A stretch of DNA of 64,000 nt, from positions 142,320 through 206,319 of the forward strand of contig JAVJRG010000008.1 in assembly GCA_040218535.1 (NCBI GenBank), in the 5' to 3' direction. The stretch comes from Lacipirellulaceae bacterium. GTDB taxonomy: Bacteria; Planctomycetota; Planctomycetia; Pirellulales; Lacipirellulaceae. Every line of letters begins with the position of its first letter. The first letter of the stretch is position 1. The notes below the pieces were generated by a model that saw only the letters and a program-made list of their open reading frames with translations, searched no databases and had not been told where the DNA came from. A program made the position numbers and the translations under genes. Below are positions 35,145 through 44,598 of the stretch, one piece after another.

Positions 35145-36425
35145 ATGGCAACCACAGAAACAGTCACGCAAGAAACTACTGTCCTGGGACTCACCCCTTC
35201 CTTCGGATTTGGCGACCGGATTGGGCTCGCCACGCCCGGTCATGTCGCGGCGATGCGTGCAGCGGGCGGAAGCATCGCCCCGATGTTTGCTCAGCAGTCG
35301 ATTCGCGAAATGGCCCGCACCAACCGCACGCCAGAGGGCGTCATGAGCGACGCTCTCCAAGCCGCGGCGTCGGCAGGCTGGGACAAGCCTCAAGGCTCGG
35401 ACGCAGACCATTTGAAAACGCCCGAAGATGTCGATCGCACAGCAGCCGTTGGCTTCAAGTTTTTCACGATCGACCCTTCCGACCACGTGGATCAGCAGGC
35501 GGACGACTACGACGCGCAGGCAGTCAAGGAAAAGTTTGCTGCAATTGCTGACAGCGTCACGTGGCTCGGCGGATACGAAGGCAAGGAAGTGACGCTCCCT
35601 TCGGGGACAAAACTCACCTTTGATCAGCAATCGCTGCAACGTGCCGGCGTGAAGTACGGTAAGGCTCTTGAGGAAGCGATCAAGCTGGCGGACTACATCA
35701 AGAGCGTCCAGGAAGCTGCTGGTCGAGACTACGAGATCGAACTGAGCGTCGACGAAACGGAGCAGCCAACAACGCTTGTCGAGCATTGGATCATCGCCGA
35801 ACAATGTCTCACCCGCGGCGTGAAGCTCGTTTCCCTTGCGCCGCGATTTATCGGTGAGATGGAGAAGGGTGTCGACTACATCGGCGATGTCGAGGCTCTC
35901 GAAGCCTCCATGAACGACCATGCCGCGGTTGCCGCCGAGCTGGGTCCCTACAAGCTGAGCCTGCATTCAGGCAGCGATAAAGTTTCGATGTATCCGTCGC
36001 TTGCTCGTGCGACGAAGGGGCAGTTCCACGTGAAGACTGCCGGAACCTCTTACTTGGAGGCACTTCGAGTCGTCGCGTTGTGCGACAAGCCGCTGTTTCG
36101 AGAAATGTGCGAGTTTGCCCGCGGTCGATACGAAACTGACCGGGCGACCTACCACGTTCACGCGACGTTGGAGAATGTGCCGGCACCGGCTGACTTAAGC
36201 GATGACCAGCTGCTCAAGGAATACCTCGAACGCTGGGAAGATGTTCCTGCAGGCAAAGGTTTCACCAATGCGGGACGACAGATTTTGCACTGCACTTTCG
36301 GTTCGACGCTGACTGACGAGCGTTTCGGCCCCGCCCTGCGTGAATGCCTCGAAGCCAATCAACAGGTTTATAACGACGTGCTTGAAGAACACTTCGTGAA
36401 ACACCTCGAAGCGTTGCAGGTTTAG
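35145..36425 (+). CDS. UxaE-like tagaturonate epimerase family protein
   Basis: A 426-residue cytosolic protein with the family phrases GLTPSFGFGDRIGLATPGHVAAM, a conserved DADHLKTPEDVDRTAAVGF, FFTIDPSDHVD and SLHSGSDKVSMYPSLAR. These match UxaE, which interconverts tagaturonate and fructuronate in organisms lacking UxaC-type alternatives; the exact substrate here is uncertain. Conserved His and Asp residues suggest a metal centre. ATG 35145 follows AAGGA. It is followed within 72 bases by an RbsD/FucU-type mutarotase and a fuconolactonase-like hydrolase, which suggests sugar-acid catabolism. Confidence 0.7.
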   Translation: MATTETVTQETTVLGLTPSFGFGDRIGLATPGHVAAMRAAGGSIAPMFAQQSIREMARTNRTPEGVMSDALQAAASAGWDKPQGSDADHLKTPEDVDRTAAVGFKFFTIDPSDHVDQQADDYDAQAVKEKFAAIADSVTWLGGYEGKEVTLPSGTKLTFDQQSLQRAGVKYGKALEEAIKLADYIKSVQEAAGRDYEIELSVDETEQPTTLVEHWIIAEQCLTRGVKLVSLAPRFIGEMEKGVDYIGDVEALEASMNDHAAVAAELGPYKLSLHSGSDKVSMYPSLARATKGQFHVKTAGTSYLEALRVVALCDKPLFREMCEFARGRYETDRATYHVHATLENVPAPADLSDDQLLKEYLERWEDVPAGKGFTNAGRQILHCTFGSTLTDERFGPALRECLEANQQVYNDVLEEHFVKHLEALQV

Positions 36426-36497
36426 ATACTTGGTGTGCCACTGCTGGCTTGCCCAGCAGTGGCACCTGTCCACTAACCGACTTATCTCAGAACCATC

Positions 36498-36887
36498 ATG
36501 CTCGACACCGGCATCCTCAACCCGCACGTTAATCATCTCCTCAGCCGCGTTCGGCATACCAATACGTTGGTGATTGCTGACCGCGGATTTCCTTTCTGGC
36601 CGCAGATTGAGACGGTCGACATCTCACTCGTCGACGATGTTCCGTCGGTCTTGCAGGTACTCAATGCTATTCGCAAGAACTTCGTCTTTGGTAAGGCATG
36701 GATGGCTCAAGAGTTCCTCGATAATAACGACGAGGCGACGACTGACGCCTTTGCGAAAGCACTCGATGGCATTCCGCTTGCTCATGAGCAGCACGACACG
36801 TTCAAGTTGCGGGTGCAAAGTGCCATCGGCCTCATTCGAACTGGTGATACCGTGCAATACGCCAACATGGTTTTGGAGTCCGCTTGA
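36498..36887 (+). CDS. RbsD/FucU family sugar mutarotase
   Basis: A 129-residue protein with the family pattern: start MLDTGILNPHVNHLLSRVRHTN with catalytic His, LVIADRGFPFWP, and C-terminal IGLIRTGDTVQYANMVLESA. It interconverts sugar anomers or pyranose and furanose forms; ribose or fucose are usual substrates. Its stop codon overlaps the start of the hydrolase gene (TGATG), a sign of translational coupling. Together with that hydrolase it fits deoxyhexose oxidation. Confidence 0.83.
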   Translation: MLDTGILNPHVNHLLSRVRHTNTLVIADRGFPFWPQIETVDISLVDDVPSVLQVLNAIRKNFVFGKAWMAQEFLDNNDEATTDAFAKALDGIPLAHEQHDTFKLRVQSAIGLIRTGDTVQYANMVLESA

Positions 36888-37747
36888 TGGCTGACTCGGA
36901 AGCCAACAGCGTCAGGATCATTGATTCGCACCACCACTTCTGGCACTACACGCTGGAAGACTACGGCTGGATGGACGACTCGATGGTGGCGATCCGCCGC
37001 GACTTTCTGCCAACGGATCTCCAGACAGAAATCAGCAACGCGGGGGTCGAAGGAGTCGTCTCCGTCCAAGCACGGCAGAGCCTTGAAGAAACCCGTATGC
37101 TCTGCGATTTCGCCGGGCAGCACGACTTCATCAAAGGAGTTGTTGGTTGGGTGCCGCTTCTGACCGACGAGCTTCCCGCGGCACTGGAGGAGTTTTCCAG
37201 CGAGACGAAACTCAAAGCCGTGCGTCATGTCGTTCAGGATGAGCCCGATGACTTCCTTCTGCGAGACGATTTCAACGAAGGCGTAGCCCTGCTTGCTGCC
37301 AACGGTCTTGTCTACGACGTGTTGATCTTCGAACGTCAACTGCCCGCAGCGATTGAGTTCGTCGACAAGCATACCGATCAATCGTTCGTCCTCGATCACA
37401 TTGCCAAGCCGAAGATTGGAGCAGACGAACTCGAACCCTGGCGCACAAACCTCCTCAAACTGGCCGAGCGAGAGAACATCGTTTGCAAGCTCTCTGGCAT
37501 GGTCACCGAGGCGGACTATCAGTCTTGGACGCCTCAGCAGTTGCAGCCTTACTTGGAGACGGTTTTGGAAGCGTTCGGCCCAAAGCGACTTATGTTCGGT
37601 ACTGACTGGCCGGTTTGCACACTTGCTTGTGAGTACCAAGAATGGGTTCGCATCATCCGAGAATTCGCCGCTCCCCTTACTGAAACGGAACGTCATGCGT
37701 TGTTCTTCGAAACGGCAAACCAAGCTTACCACTTGCAGCTCGATTGA
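36887..37747 (+). CDS. Amidohydrolase, L-fuconolactonase-like
   Basis: A 286-residue TIM-barrel hydrolase of the amidohydrolase_2 family. The metal-binding start DSHHHFWHY (from about residue 13), SVQARQSLEETRML, GVVGWVPL, LKAVRHVVQDEPDDF and MFGTDWPVC follow the pattern of L-fucono-1,5-lactonases and L-rhamnono-lactonases. It would open a sugar lactone to the acid. ATG 36887 overlaps the mutarotase stop; the TTG at 36884 is less likely. Cytosolic, no signal peptide. Confidence 0.82.
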   Translation: MADSEANSVRIIDSHHHFWHYTLEDYGWMDDSMVAIRRDFLPTDLQTEISNAGVEGVVSVQARQSLEETRMLCDFAGQHDFIKGVVGWVPLLTDELPAALEEFSSETKLKAVRHVVQDEPDDFLLRDDFNEGVALLAANGLVYDVLIFERQLPAAIEFVDKHTDQSFVLDHIAKPKIGADELEPWRTNLLKLAERENIVCKLSGMVTEADYQSWTPQQLQPYLETVLEAFGPKRLMFGTDWPVCTLACEYQEWVRIIREFAAPLTETERHALFFETANQAYHLQLD

Positions 37748-37784
37748 AAACGTTCAATCAAGATTCGTCACTAGCCCGCGACCT

Positions 37785-38903
37785 ATGCGTCGCGCGGTGC
37801 GTCTGGCGACGGTAGCTACGTACTTGCTAGTAGTCGTCGCAGGCTCGAACGTGATTTCTGCAAAGGAGAATTACACCATCGAGTGGAAGCCACTCTTCAA
37901 CGGCAAGAACCTCGACGGTTGGGACACATGGCTCCGCGCTCCACAGGAAGAAGGCGCAGAAAAGGGCGAGCCGCTGGGGCTGAACAACGATCCGCGGAAA
38001 GTCTTTACCGTAGTCGATGGGAAGCTTCGAGTTTCAGGAGAAGTTTTCGGTTGTATCTCCTCCAAAGAGGAATACGCAGACTACGAAATCCGTTGGAAGT
38101 ACCGTTGGGGCGAGAAGAAATGGCCACCTCGGCTCAATCAATTGCGAGACAGTGGCTTCCTTTATCATTGCTACGGCAAGCACGGTGCTTTCTGGAATGC
38201 TTGGAAGGCCTGCGTCGAGTATCAGGTGCAAGAAGGTGATTCAGGAGACTACTACTTTCTTGCTGGTCCTCGAGGAGAAGTCCGCGTGGCGGATCCCAAG
38301 AAGGAAGGCTACGGCAAAGATTACTCCGCGACGGGTGAGCTAACGACGCAGAGCCAGCGTATTGTCCACAGCGGCAGTCGCCGTCATCGCCACGGCGAGT
38401 GGGTGGACTGTCACGCCATCATTCGAGGTGACACGTCCGTTCATATTGTTGAGGGCATCGTTGTCAACCGGGCCGAAAAGTTACAGGGGAGGGTGGATGG
38501 CAAATACGTGCAGCTCAAGAAGGGGCACCTGCAGTTCCAATCTGAAGCAGCCGAGATTTTCTACAAAGACATTGAGTTGCGTGATCTCCCGCAGGGCGGA
38601 TCGGGAGAGCACTCGTTAGAAACGCTTACCGTTTCGAGTAAGGGGCTAACGATCACCGTGCAAAACGGGGTCCAGCATCAGGCCTACCTTCCCGCGATTG
38701 AGTTAATCGGGAAGCACAGCAAGCACTTCGAGCTGGCGGACTCCCCCTTGCCCGTTCGACTTGGTCCTGGCGAGGTGTTGCTCTTGGAGCTGAGGGCTGC
38801 TGAGGGGTTTGAGATTGGGGATGACCTCGACCTGAAGTGCCGTCTGGAGAGCCTCAACGGGCCTGTCGAGAGCTCAATTCTCGACATTTCTGAGGGTCTG
38901 TAG
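37785..38903 (+). CDS. Secreted DUF1080 (3-keto-disaccharide hydrolase-type) protein
   Basis: A 372-residue exported protein: signal peptide (LATVATYLLVVVAGSNVISA), then the DUF1080 start WKPLFNGKNLDGWDTWL and the lectin-like beta sandwich with FLYHCYGKHGAFW and CVEYQVQEGDSGDYYFLAG. Members bind or cleave keto-disaccharides and glycosides; this family is abundant in planctomycetes. The C-terminal 90 residues are a second beta-rich domain. The longer frame from 37353 overlaps the hydrolase gene; ATG 37785 begins the signal peptide and is chosen. Same strand as the hydrolase, 37 bases on. Confidence 0.83.
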   Translation: MRRAVRLATVATYLLVVVAGSNVISAKENYTIEWKPLFNGKNLDGWDTWLRAPQEEGAEKGEPLGLNNDPRKVFTVVDGKLRVSGEVFGCISSKEEYADYEIRWKYRWGEKKWPPRLNQLRDSGFLYHCYGKHGAFWNAWKACVEYQVQEGDSGDYYFLAGPRGEVRVADPKKEGYGKDYSATGELTTQSQRIVHSGSRRHRHGEWVDCHAIIRGDTSVHIVEGIVVNRAEKLQGRVDGKYVQLKKGHLQFQSEAAEIFYKDIELRDLPQGGSGEHSLETLTVSSKGLTITVQNGVQHQAYLPAIELIGKHSKHFELADSPLPVRLGPGEVLLLELRAAEGFEIGDDLDLKCRLESLNGPVESSILDISEGL

Positions 38904-38991
38904 GCCCGAAATCCTGTGCTATATTTGAGCTTAAGTCTCGCTGCCCCGGCTCGTAGGGTTGAGTCTCGGCATCTTTCGAGGCGAGGACCCA

Positions 38992-41751
38992 ATGAGCACG
39001 ACCAACCTTCAACAAACGCAGTTAGAAGATACCAAAGCGGGGATTCCCAGTCTTGGGATGTGCCTGCTGCTGGTTGTCGTCTACCTGCTTCTTGCTGAAT
39101 TCGGCCACGCGCTTTCCTTTGAGAGTAAAGTGGCAACGTTCTGGCCGCCCAGCGGCTTGAGCCTCGCGGCTTTACTGCTCTCGTCGAAGCGAGGATGGCC
39201 TCGTTTGATCGTTGCTATTCTTACCGCCAATCTAATTTCCGATATTGGCTTCCATGAAAAGACTCTGCCGCAATCGCTCGGCTTCGCAATCGCTAATCTA
39301 GCCGAAGCTTTGCTAGGAGCTTTTCTGTTTAAGATTTGGTATCCGAAGCGAACCACCCTGGCTTCCTTTGGTGAGGTGGCGGCCTTCGTTCTCCTGTGTT
39401 GCACATTGGCTACGGAGATCGGCGCTACGATCGGAGCGGGGGTTCTTTATTACGCTTTCGATCTCGATTACTGGGAGAGCTGGCGAGTTTGGTGGAGTGG
39501 CGATGCGATCGGGATGTTGGTCTTTGCTCCACTGTTCTTGTTATTACTGTCGAAAACCGCTCAGAGACCCAAGGATTGGCAAGAGTACGCGTTGCTGATC
39601 TCGCTGGTCGTACTTATTGGCGGAGTCACGCAGTTGGTTGTCGGTCAGCAGGACAAACCGATCGCAACCCTGATCGTACCTCTGCTGATCGTCGTCGCGT
39701 TGCGTTTCAAGATGTTTGGAGCGGCGCTGGGTGTGGCGGCGATGACGATCGTCGCCGTCTGGGATACCTCACAGGGAAGCGGGCTCTTTGCCAGCCTAGG
39801 TGAACTTGGTAACCAAGCCTTTGCGCTGCAAATTTATGTGGCGACGATGGCCATCTCTGCTCTGACGCTTGCCGCTGCTGCTTCGGAACGTGACCAACAA
39901 GCGAAGCTACTACAAGAGCAGCGAGAAGAGATGACAAAGATTATCGACACCTTGCCCGCCTACATTTGGTTCAAGGACACGAATAATCGGATGCTCAAGG
40001 TCAACCAGGCCGCAGCAGAAGCCACGGGCTTGCCGCGAGAAGAAATCGAAGGAAAAACGGCGAATGAGATCTATCCCAACCAAGCCGACAGTTATTACGA
40101 CGGAGACCGCCAAGTGATGGCCTCCGGGCAATCCCTCACGGGACTGATCGAGGAACTTCCCGCGAAGGATGGCCGCCGTTGGATGAGCATCGACAAGCAC
40201 CCCGTAAAAGCTGCGGATGACAAGGTCGAAGGCATTATCGTTGTTGCCACGGATATCACCGAGCGTCGCAAGGCGGAGCGTCAACTACGTCTGAATCAAT
40301 TCACCACCGATCAATCCCCCAATGCCATTTACTGGGTCCGCAGCGATGGCCGTTTTGTGTACGTCAACGAAGCAGCTTGTCGGATGCTCGGCTACAGTCG
40401 CGAGGAGCTGCTGGAGCGCCGCGTCAGCGACATTGCTCCCGAGTACCCCGCGGAGACTTGGAACGACTACTGGAACATGATCAAGGGGAAAGGGTACCAC
40501 GAGATTGAAACCCAACACCAAGGTTCCGATGGAGTTCGTCATGCCGTTTCGATTCAAATTCACTTCGTCGACAACGAAGAGGAACCACTGCTCGTTGCCA
40601 CTTCTCGCGATATTTCTGAGCGAAAACGACAGGAACAGGAACTTGCACGCATTCGCGAGCAACTTCAACTTGCGATGACCGGCGGAAACGTAGGACTGTG
40701 GGACTGGGATATCGTTGGTGAAGACGTTTACTACTCGCCTGAGTTCCACGATCAGCTTGGTGAGCCACGCGAAACCCTCTCGGGCCTCGAAGACTGGAGG
40801 TCGCGCCTTCATCCAGACGATCTTGAGCAGGCGCTGAAACGCGTCGAAGAGCAGTTCGAGGGGCGGTATGGAGATTCCGAATACGAACAGACCTTCCGCA
40901 TGCGTCATGCTGATGGAAACTACCGCTGGATCCGCTCGCTGGGGCAGTTATTGCGCGATTTGCAGGGGAATCCCCTACGAATGATCGGGGTACACGTCGA
41001 TGTGACGGAGAATCATGAGCTATTGGAGAGAGTGCGAAGCGCCTATCGCGAACTCGACAGCTTTACGTACATAGCCTCTCACGACCTGAAGGCCCCCTTG
41101 AGAGCTATCGATAACTTATCAAGCTGGATCGCCGCTGATCTCGAAGATCAACTTCCAGAGAAGTCCGCTGAGCATCTCTCGATTCTCAGGCAACGGACCC
41201 GACGCATGGAACTGTTGCTGAATGATTTACTTGAGTATTCGCGTGTGGGTCGCAGTAAGTTCCATGCGGAGGAAGTGGACACGGACCAACTTGTAAAAGA
41301 CGCTTTCGAGTTGGTGGCACCCGCAGAAGGTTTTCGGCTGACCACCAGTGAGCTACCCGTTTTCGACACGGTTCGGCCTCCGCTCGAACTTTGCTTGCGA
41401 AATCTGATCGACAATGCGATCAAACACCACGATCGGGGGGAAGGTAATATTACCGTCGGATGCGAGGTGCAAACACACTATTATCGATTCTCGGTATCAG
41501 ACGATGGGGCTGGAATCCCCGAGGAGTTTCATGACCGGATATTTGGTATGTTTCAGTCACTCAAGCCAAGGGACGAAGTCGAAGGTAGTGGTATAGGTTT
41601 AACAATGCTCAAGAAAACTGTAGAACACTATGGTGGAGAATTGAGTTTGAAGTCGAAGCCGGGGGCGGGTAGTACGTTCTCATTCACTTGGCCGAAGACA
41701 CTTCGAACCGCAAGTAAAGTGACTTCAGAGGAAGCCTACTTGCCTGGATAA
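38992..41751 (+). CDS. MASE1-PAS histidine kinase
   Basis: A 919-residue membrane kinase. Residues about 20-285 form an eight-helix MASE1-like sensor (ATFWPPSGLSLAALLLSSKRGWP, WWSGDAIGMLVFAPLFLLLL). Three PAS domains follow at about 310-425, 430-560 and 570-690 (PAC box FRMRHADGNYRWIRSLGQLL). The kinase core has the phytochrome-type H box with His about 697 in IASHDLKAPLR, LIDNAIKHH, SDDGAGIPEEF and GSGIGLTMLKK. It pairs with the receiver protein five bases downstream. ATG 38992 is preferred over the TTG at 38959. Confidence 0.87.
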   Translation: MSTTNLQQTQLEDTKAGIPSLGMCLLLVVVYLLLAEFGHALSFESKVATFWPPSGLSLAALLLSSKRGWPRLIVAILTANLISDIGFHEKTLPQSLGFAIANLAEALLGAFLFKIWYPKRTTLASFGEVAAFVLLCCTLATEIGATIGAGVLYYAFDLDYWESWRVWWSGDAIGMLVFAPLFLLLLSKTAQRPKDWQEYALLISLVVLIGGVTQLVVGQQDKPIATLIVPLLIVVALRFKMFGAALGVAAMTIVAVWDTSQGSGLFASLGELGNQAFALQIYVATMAISALTLAAAASERDQQAKLLQEQREEMTKIIDTLPAYIWFKDTNNRMLKVNQAAAEATGLPREEIEGKTANEIYPNQADSYYDGDRQVMASGQSLTGLIEELPAKDGRRWMSIDKHPVKAADDKVEGIIVVATDITERRKAERQLRLNQFTTDQSPNAIYWVRSDGRFVYVNEAACRMLGYSREELLERRVSDIAPEYPAETWNDYWNMIKGKGYHEIETQHQGSDGVRHAVSIQIHFVDNEEEPLLVATSRDISERKRQEQELARIREQLQLAMTGGNVGLWDWDIVGEDVYYSPEFHDQLGEPRETLSGLEDWRSRLHPDDLEQALKRVEEQFEGRYGDSEYEQTFRMRHADGNYRWIRSLGQLLRDLQGNPLRMIGVHVDVTENHELLERVRSAYRELDSFTYIASHDLKAPLRAIDNLSSWIAADLEDQLPEKSAEHLSILRQRTRRMELLLNDLLEYSRVGRSKFHAEEVDTDQLVKDAFELVAPAEGFRLTTSELPVFDTVRPPLELCLRNLIDNAIKHHDRGEGNITVGCEVQTHYYRFSVSDDGAGIPEEFHDRIFGMFQSLKPRDEVEGSGIGLTMLKKTVEHYGGELSLKSKPGAGSTFSFTWPKTLRTASKVTSEEAYLPG

Positions 41752-41756
41752 GTACC

Positions 41757-42185
41757 ATGAAAGATCCGAAGGTATTGCTTGTCGAAGACGATCGCGTTGA
41801 CGCAGAGGCCGTCAAACGCGCCTTCGAAAAGCAAAGGATCTCGAACACACTGATCATGGCGAACGACGGCATTGAGGCTTTGGAGATTCTTCGCGGAGAG
41901 CAGTCAGAACCGCTTCAGCGACCTTTCATCATTCTTCTCGACCTCAACATGCCTCGGATGAATGGGCTTGAGTTTCTCAAGCAACTCCGCGCTGACGAAA
42001 TGCTTCGTGATACGATTGTCTTTGTCCTGACAACCTCTGACGATCCTCGAGACAAAGTAGCCGCTTACGAGAACCAAGTGGCTGGCTACATGGTCAAGTC
42101 ACGCGTTGGGGAGGATTTCCTCAAGCTTACCGAACTGCTAAGTCAATTCTGGCGAATCGTCGAAATGCCACCGGCGCCACATTAG
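41757..42185 (+). CDS. Rcp1-type single-domain response regulator
   Basis: A 142-residue receiver without output domain: VLLVEDDRVDAEAVKRAFE, phospho-acceptor Asp in IILLDLNMPRMNGLEFL, LTTSDD and VAGYMVKSR. Such Rcp1-like regulators serve phytochrome-type kinases; here the MASE1-PAS kinase ends five bases upstream. It probably passes phosphate on or acts by protein contact. Confidence 0.88.
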   Translation: MKDPKVLLVEDDRVDAEAVKRAFEKQRISNTLIMANDGIEALEILRGEQSEPLQRPFIILLDLNMPRMNGLEFLKQLRADEMLRDTIVFVLTTSDDPRDKVAAYENQVAGYMVKSRVGEDFLKLTELLSQFWRIVEMPPAPH

Positions 42186-42200
42186 TGTGCTGAAAGCCGA

Positions 42201-44111
42201 TCAAAGGATTTTCTCAACGCGGACTTGGCGTTCGACCATCAAGTTTCCTCGCTTTACTGCGGTTTGGCTCAGTCTTGCAACTGTTTCGTCAAGCGACGAT
42301 TCGCTGCAAACCAGCGCTACCGAGCGAAATCCTCCCAGCCACCAACGGTCGTCGCTCACGTGAACATGGTCTCCCGGCTGAATGGACAACTCTCGCATGG
42401 TCTCCGCGGGAAGTTGCAAGGTGGGTTCGGTTCCGGGAACGATTTCCATAGGTAGAACTTGCGAGCGACCAATCTTTTCGTAGTTCGGCTCACCGTTCTT
42501 GAATCGGCGAATCGCCTCTCCTAGCGATTGCATGACCAGTCCAATACGGGGCGTGGTCTCGCGAGCGGAGGAAAGCGTGATGGCAATTGCCGGTACGAGT
42601 GTGGCGACTAAGCCAAACAGTGCACGAATGTAGCTGTAGCCGTTGTCGCCGGGGACCCCGTGGGAAAAGGGCCGAACCAGCATCGGAAAGAAGTGAGAAA
42701 GGACGAGTGCGACGAAACCGATAATCACTGACCAAAAAGCAGCACGACTGGTCATCCGTGGCCACAAACATCCGAGGACGATCGCCACAACCAACGGCGG
42801 GGCCACGGTGCTCGTGAAAGCCGACAACGCCTGGTAGATCGAGTCGAACCGTGTGAACAAAGGCAACAAAGCTACACCTAAAGCGGCAGAACCAATCGCA
42901 ACGTATTTTGCCACTTTCAAATACTCATCATCGGGACGATTTGGACGCAGCGTCCGCCACACATCATTGACCGCAACGGCTGAAACGGCCGTGATCAATG
43001 TGTCGAGCGTACTCATCAACGCCGCCACGACTGTGGCGACGACCAAGCCGAACAGCCCGGGCACCCGGCAAACGCGCCGCGTTACACGGACGAAAATGTT
43101 CTCTGAGAGTTGCTTCTCCGCGGTGGTCACTTCGCCGTTCTCTTCCGGAACGTCTTCGAAGCCTTCGTTCTCTGCGGTCATCTGTCCTGATTCGACCAGC
43201 GAGCGACCGATCCAGCCCGCGTTGCTTACCGCTACAGCAGCCAATGGCATCATGACGATGACTACCACGAGCATCGCCTTGCGGCCATCACGGACTGAGC
43301 GTGCGGACAGGAAACGCATGAGGATTCCCTGGTTGATGAAGTAAAACGCGAACGTACCGACGATCGCGTCGTTCCAAAAATCGCCCACGAAATTCAAGTC
43401 AGCCGAATCATTGAAGTTGGCGAACGGCAATCGGTGTGACTCGGGGAGATTCTCCCAGAAAGGTGTCCAGCCTCCTAATTCCCACAGACCGAGCGCGAAA
43501 ATCCCTAGTCCTACAGCCAGCAAGAGAAAACCTTGCAGGAGGTCGGTCATTAGGACGGAGGTCTGCCCGCCAGCGTGAAGATACAGCCCCGAGACGACTG
43601 CCATCAACGCTGCGGTCATCACCACGTTCCAGCCAAACAGTCCGTAGAAGAATTGGCCAATCGTATAGAGGTTAATCGCAACGTAACCCTCCAGGTAGAG
43701 CAGCATCAAGATCATCACGAGTAGCCGCGTTCGTCGATCAAAGCGACGCTCGAAATACTCGGGGATCGAAGCGATCCGGTTGTAGTAGACGATTGGCAGC
43801 CAACCCAGGAGAAACAAGGGAAGCACAAACCACTCGTTGGTGTAGGGCAACACCGCACACGTGCCGAAGCGGTAGCCTGTTTCCGCATACTGGACGAAGC
43901 TGTAGGAGCCGACGAGCGTGGCGATGCAGCTTACTGCGATCAGCCACCAACTAAATCGCCGCCCAGCGAAAAAGAAATCGTCGGTCGTGTTCGTGAACTT
44001 CCCGAACCACATCCCGACCGCGACGATGGCCACGAAATAAGCCACTAGCACGATCCAGTCCCCGGCAGACATTGTGACGCCAGCGGCGAGTAGAAAGGAA
44101 TCACGGAGCAT
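42201..44111 (-). CDS. Sodium:solute symporter with C-terminal cytosolic extension
   Basis: A 636-residue membrane protein of the SSS family with about 13 helices: the start MSAGDWIVLVAYFVAIVAVGMW, FFFAGRRFSWWLIAVSC, the family segment SYSFVQYAETGYRFG, and RFDRRTRLLVM. Substrate is unknown. After the last helix (about residue 525), an unusual 100-residue tail contains LQLPAETMRELSIQPGDHVHV, which resembles an AbrB/SpoVT swapped-hairpin strand pattern. ATG 44111 is preceded by GAGAAGAGG; ATG 44072 is a possible alternative. A small membrane protein gene lies just upstream. Confidence 0.82.
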   Translation of the reverse strand: MLRDSFLLAAGVTMSAGDWIVLVAYFVAIVAVGMWFGKFTNTTDDFFFAGRRFSWWLIAVSCIATLVGSYSFVQYAETGYRFGTCAVLPYTNEWFVLPLFLLGWLPIVYYNRIASIPEYFERRFDRRTRLLVMILMLLYLEGYVAINLYTIGQFFYGLFGWNVVMTAALMAVVSGLYLHAGGQTSVLMTDLLQGFLLLAVGLGIFALGLWELGGWTPFWENLPESHRLPFANFNDSADLNFVGDFWNDAIVGTFAFYFINQGILMRFLSARSVRDGRKAMLVVVIVMMPLAAVAVSNAGWIGRSLVESGQMTAENEGFEDVPEENGEVTTAEKQLSENIFVRVTRRVCRVPGLFGLVVATVVAALMSTLDTLITAVSAVAVNDVWRTLRPNRPDDEYLKVAKYVAIGSAALGVALLPLFTRFDSIYQALSAFTSTVAPPLVVAIVLGCLWPRMTSRAAFWSVIIGFVALVLSHFFPMLVRPFSHGVPGDNGYSYIRALFGLVATLVPAIAITLSSARETTPRIGLVMQSLGEAIRRFKNGEPNYEKIGRSQVLPMEIVPGTEPTLQLPAETMRELSIQPGDHVHVSDDRWWLGGFRSVALVCSESSLDETVARLSQTAVKRGNLMVERQVRVEKIL

Positions 44112-44132
44112 TGATGCCTCTTCTCAGAGAGT

Positions 44133-44166
44133 GGGTGGCTGGGGACGAGCGTAGCGAGCCCCCAGT
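44133..44166. repeat. Half copy of the GGGTGGCTGGGGAC element
   Basis: GGGTGGCTGGGGACGAGCGT followed by AGCGAGCCCCCAGT corresponds to one arm and half the inner stem of the complete copies. It lies between the symporter start and the small upstream gene. Confidence 0.6.
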
Positions 44167-44182
44167 AGCGTTGGGGCGAGTA

Positions 44183-44383
44183 TCAGCTAATCGCAATTCT
44201 TATCCAAGCAGCATGAACCGCAGCAGACAACAGTGTGCCGCAAACCAGAACGATAATCAGGCGTCGATCGGTCCAAAGCGACCAACGGACGGCCCCGCTA
44301 CGCAAACTGAGCACAAGCGACGCGACTAGCAAACAGCCACCAATGCCGTAAAAATAGAGCCAACTAATCCAAGCATCGTGCAT
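44183..44383 (-). CDS. Small two-helix membrane protein next to the symporter
   Basis: A 66-residue candidate starting at ATG 44383 (MHDAWISWLYFYGIGGCLLV). It has two hydrophobic helices separated by RSGAVRWSLWTDRR. Its end lies about 70 bases before the symporter start on the same strand. Comparable small genes often precede planctomycete SSS transporters, so it may be an accessory subunit. A longer frame up to 44554 exists but adds a segment with no family resemblance. Confidence 0.5.
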   Translation of the reverse strand: MHDAWISWLYFYGIGGCLLVASLVLSLRSGAVRWSLWTDRRLIIVLVCGTLLSAAVHAAWIRIAIS

Positions 44384-44598
44384 GCGGATAATCCAACCGG
44401 GTGCTTTCTGTGTGTTCAGGGAAGTTGGCGTTATCTTAGCCGTTCGGGTTTGGTTTTGAACAGGAGAGAACGAAGGCAACCAGAGAGTAGGAATCTCTTT
44501 GATGCCTTTTCTGACTACCGAGGTAAACTGAAGTTGCCGTTTTAGCCGCGTCACTCGTGCCGCGCTCGCCTCGAACTAGCAATCATGGTCGACCACCA

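Noticed and set aside
35142..35966. Long minus-strand open frame (274 codons) inside the UxaE-like gene
   Set aside because: It mirrors a confident coding frame, shows no domain or start signal, and results from codon bias.
36782..37732. Minus-strand open frame of 316 codons across the mutarotase and hydrolase genes
   Set aside because: Antisense shadow of two clear enzyme genes; composition is not protein-like.
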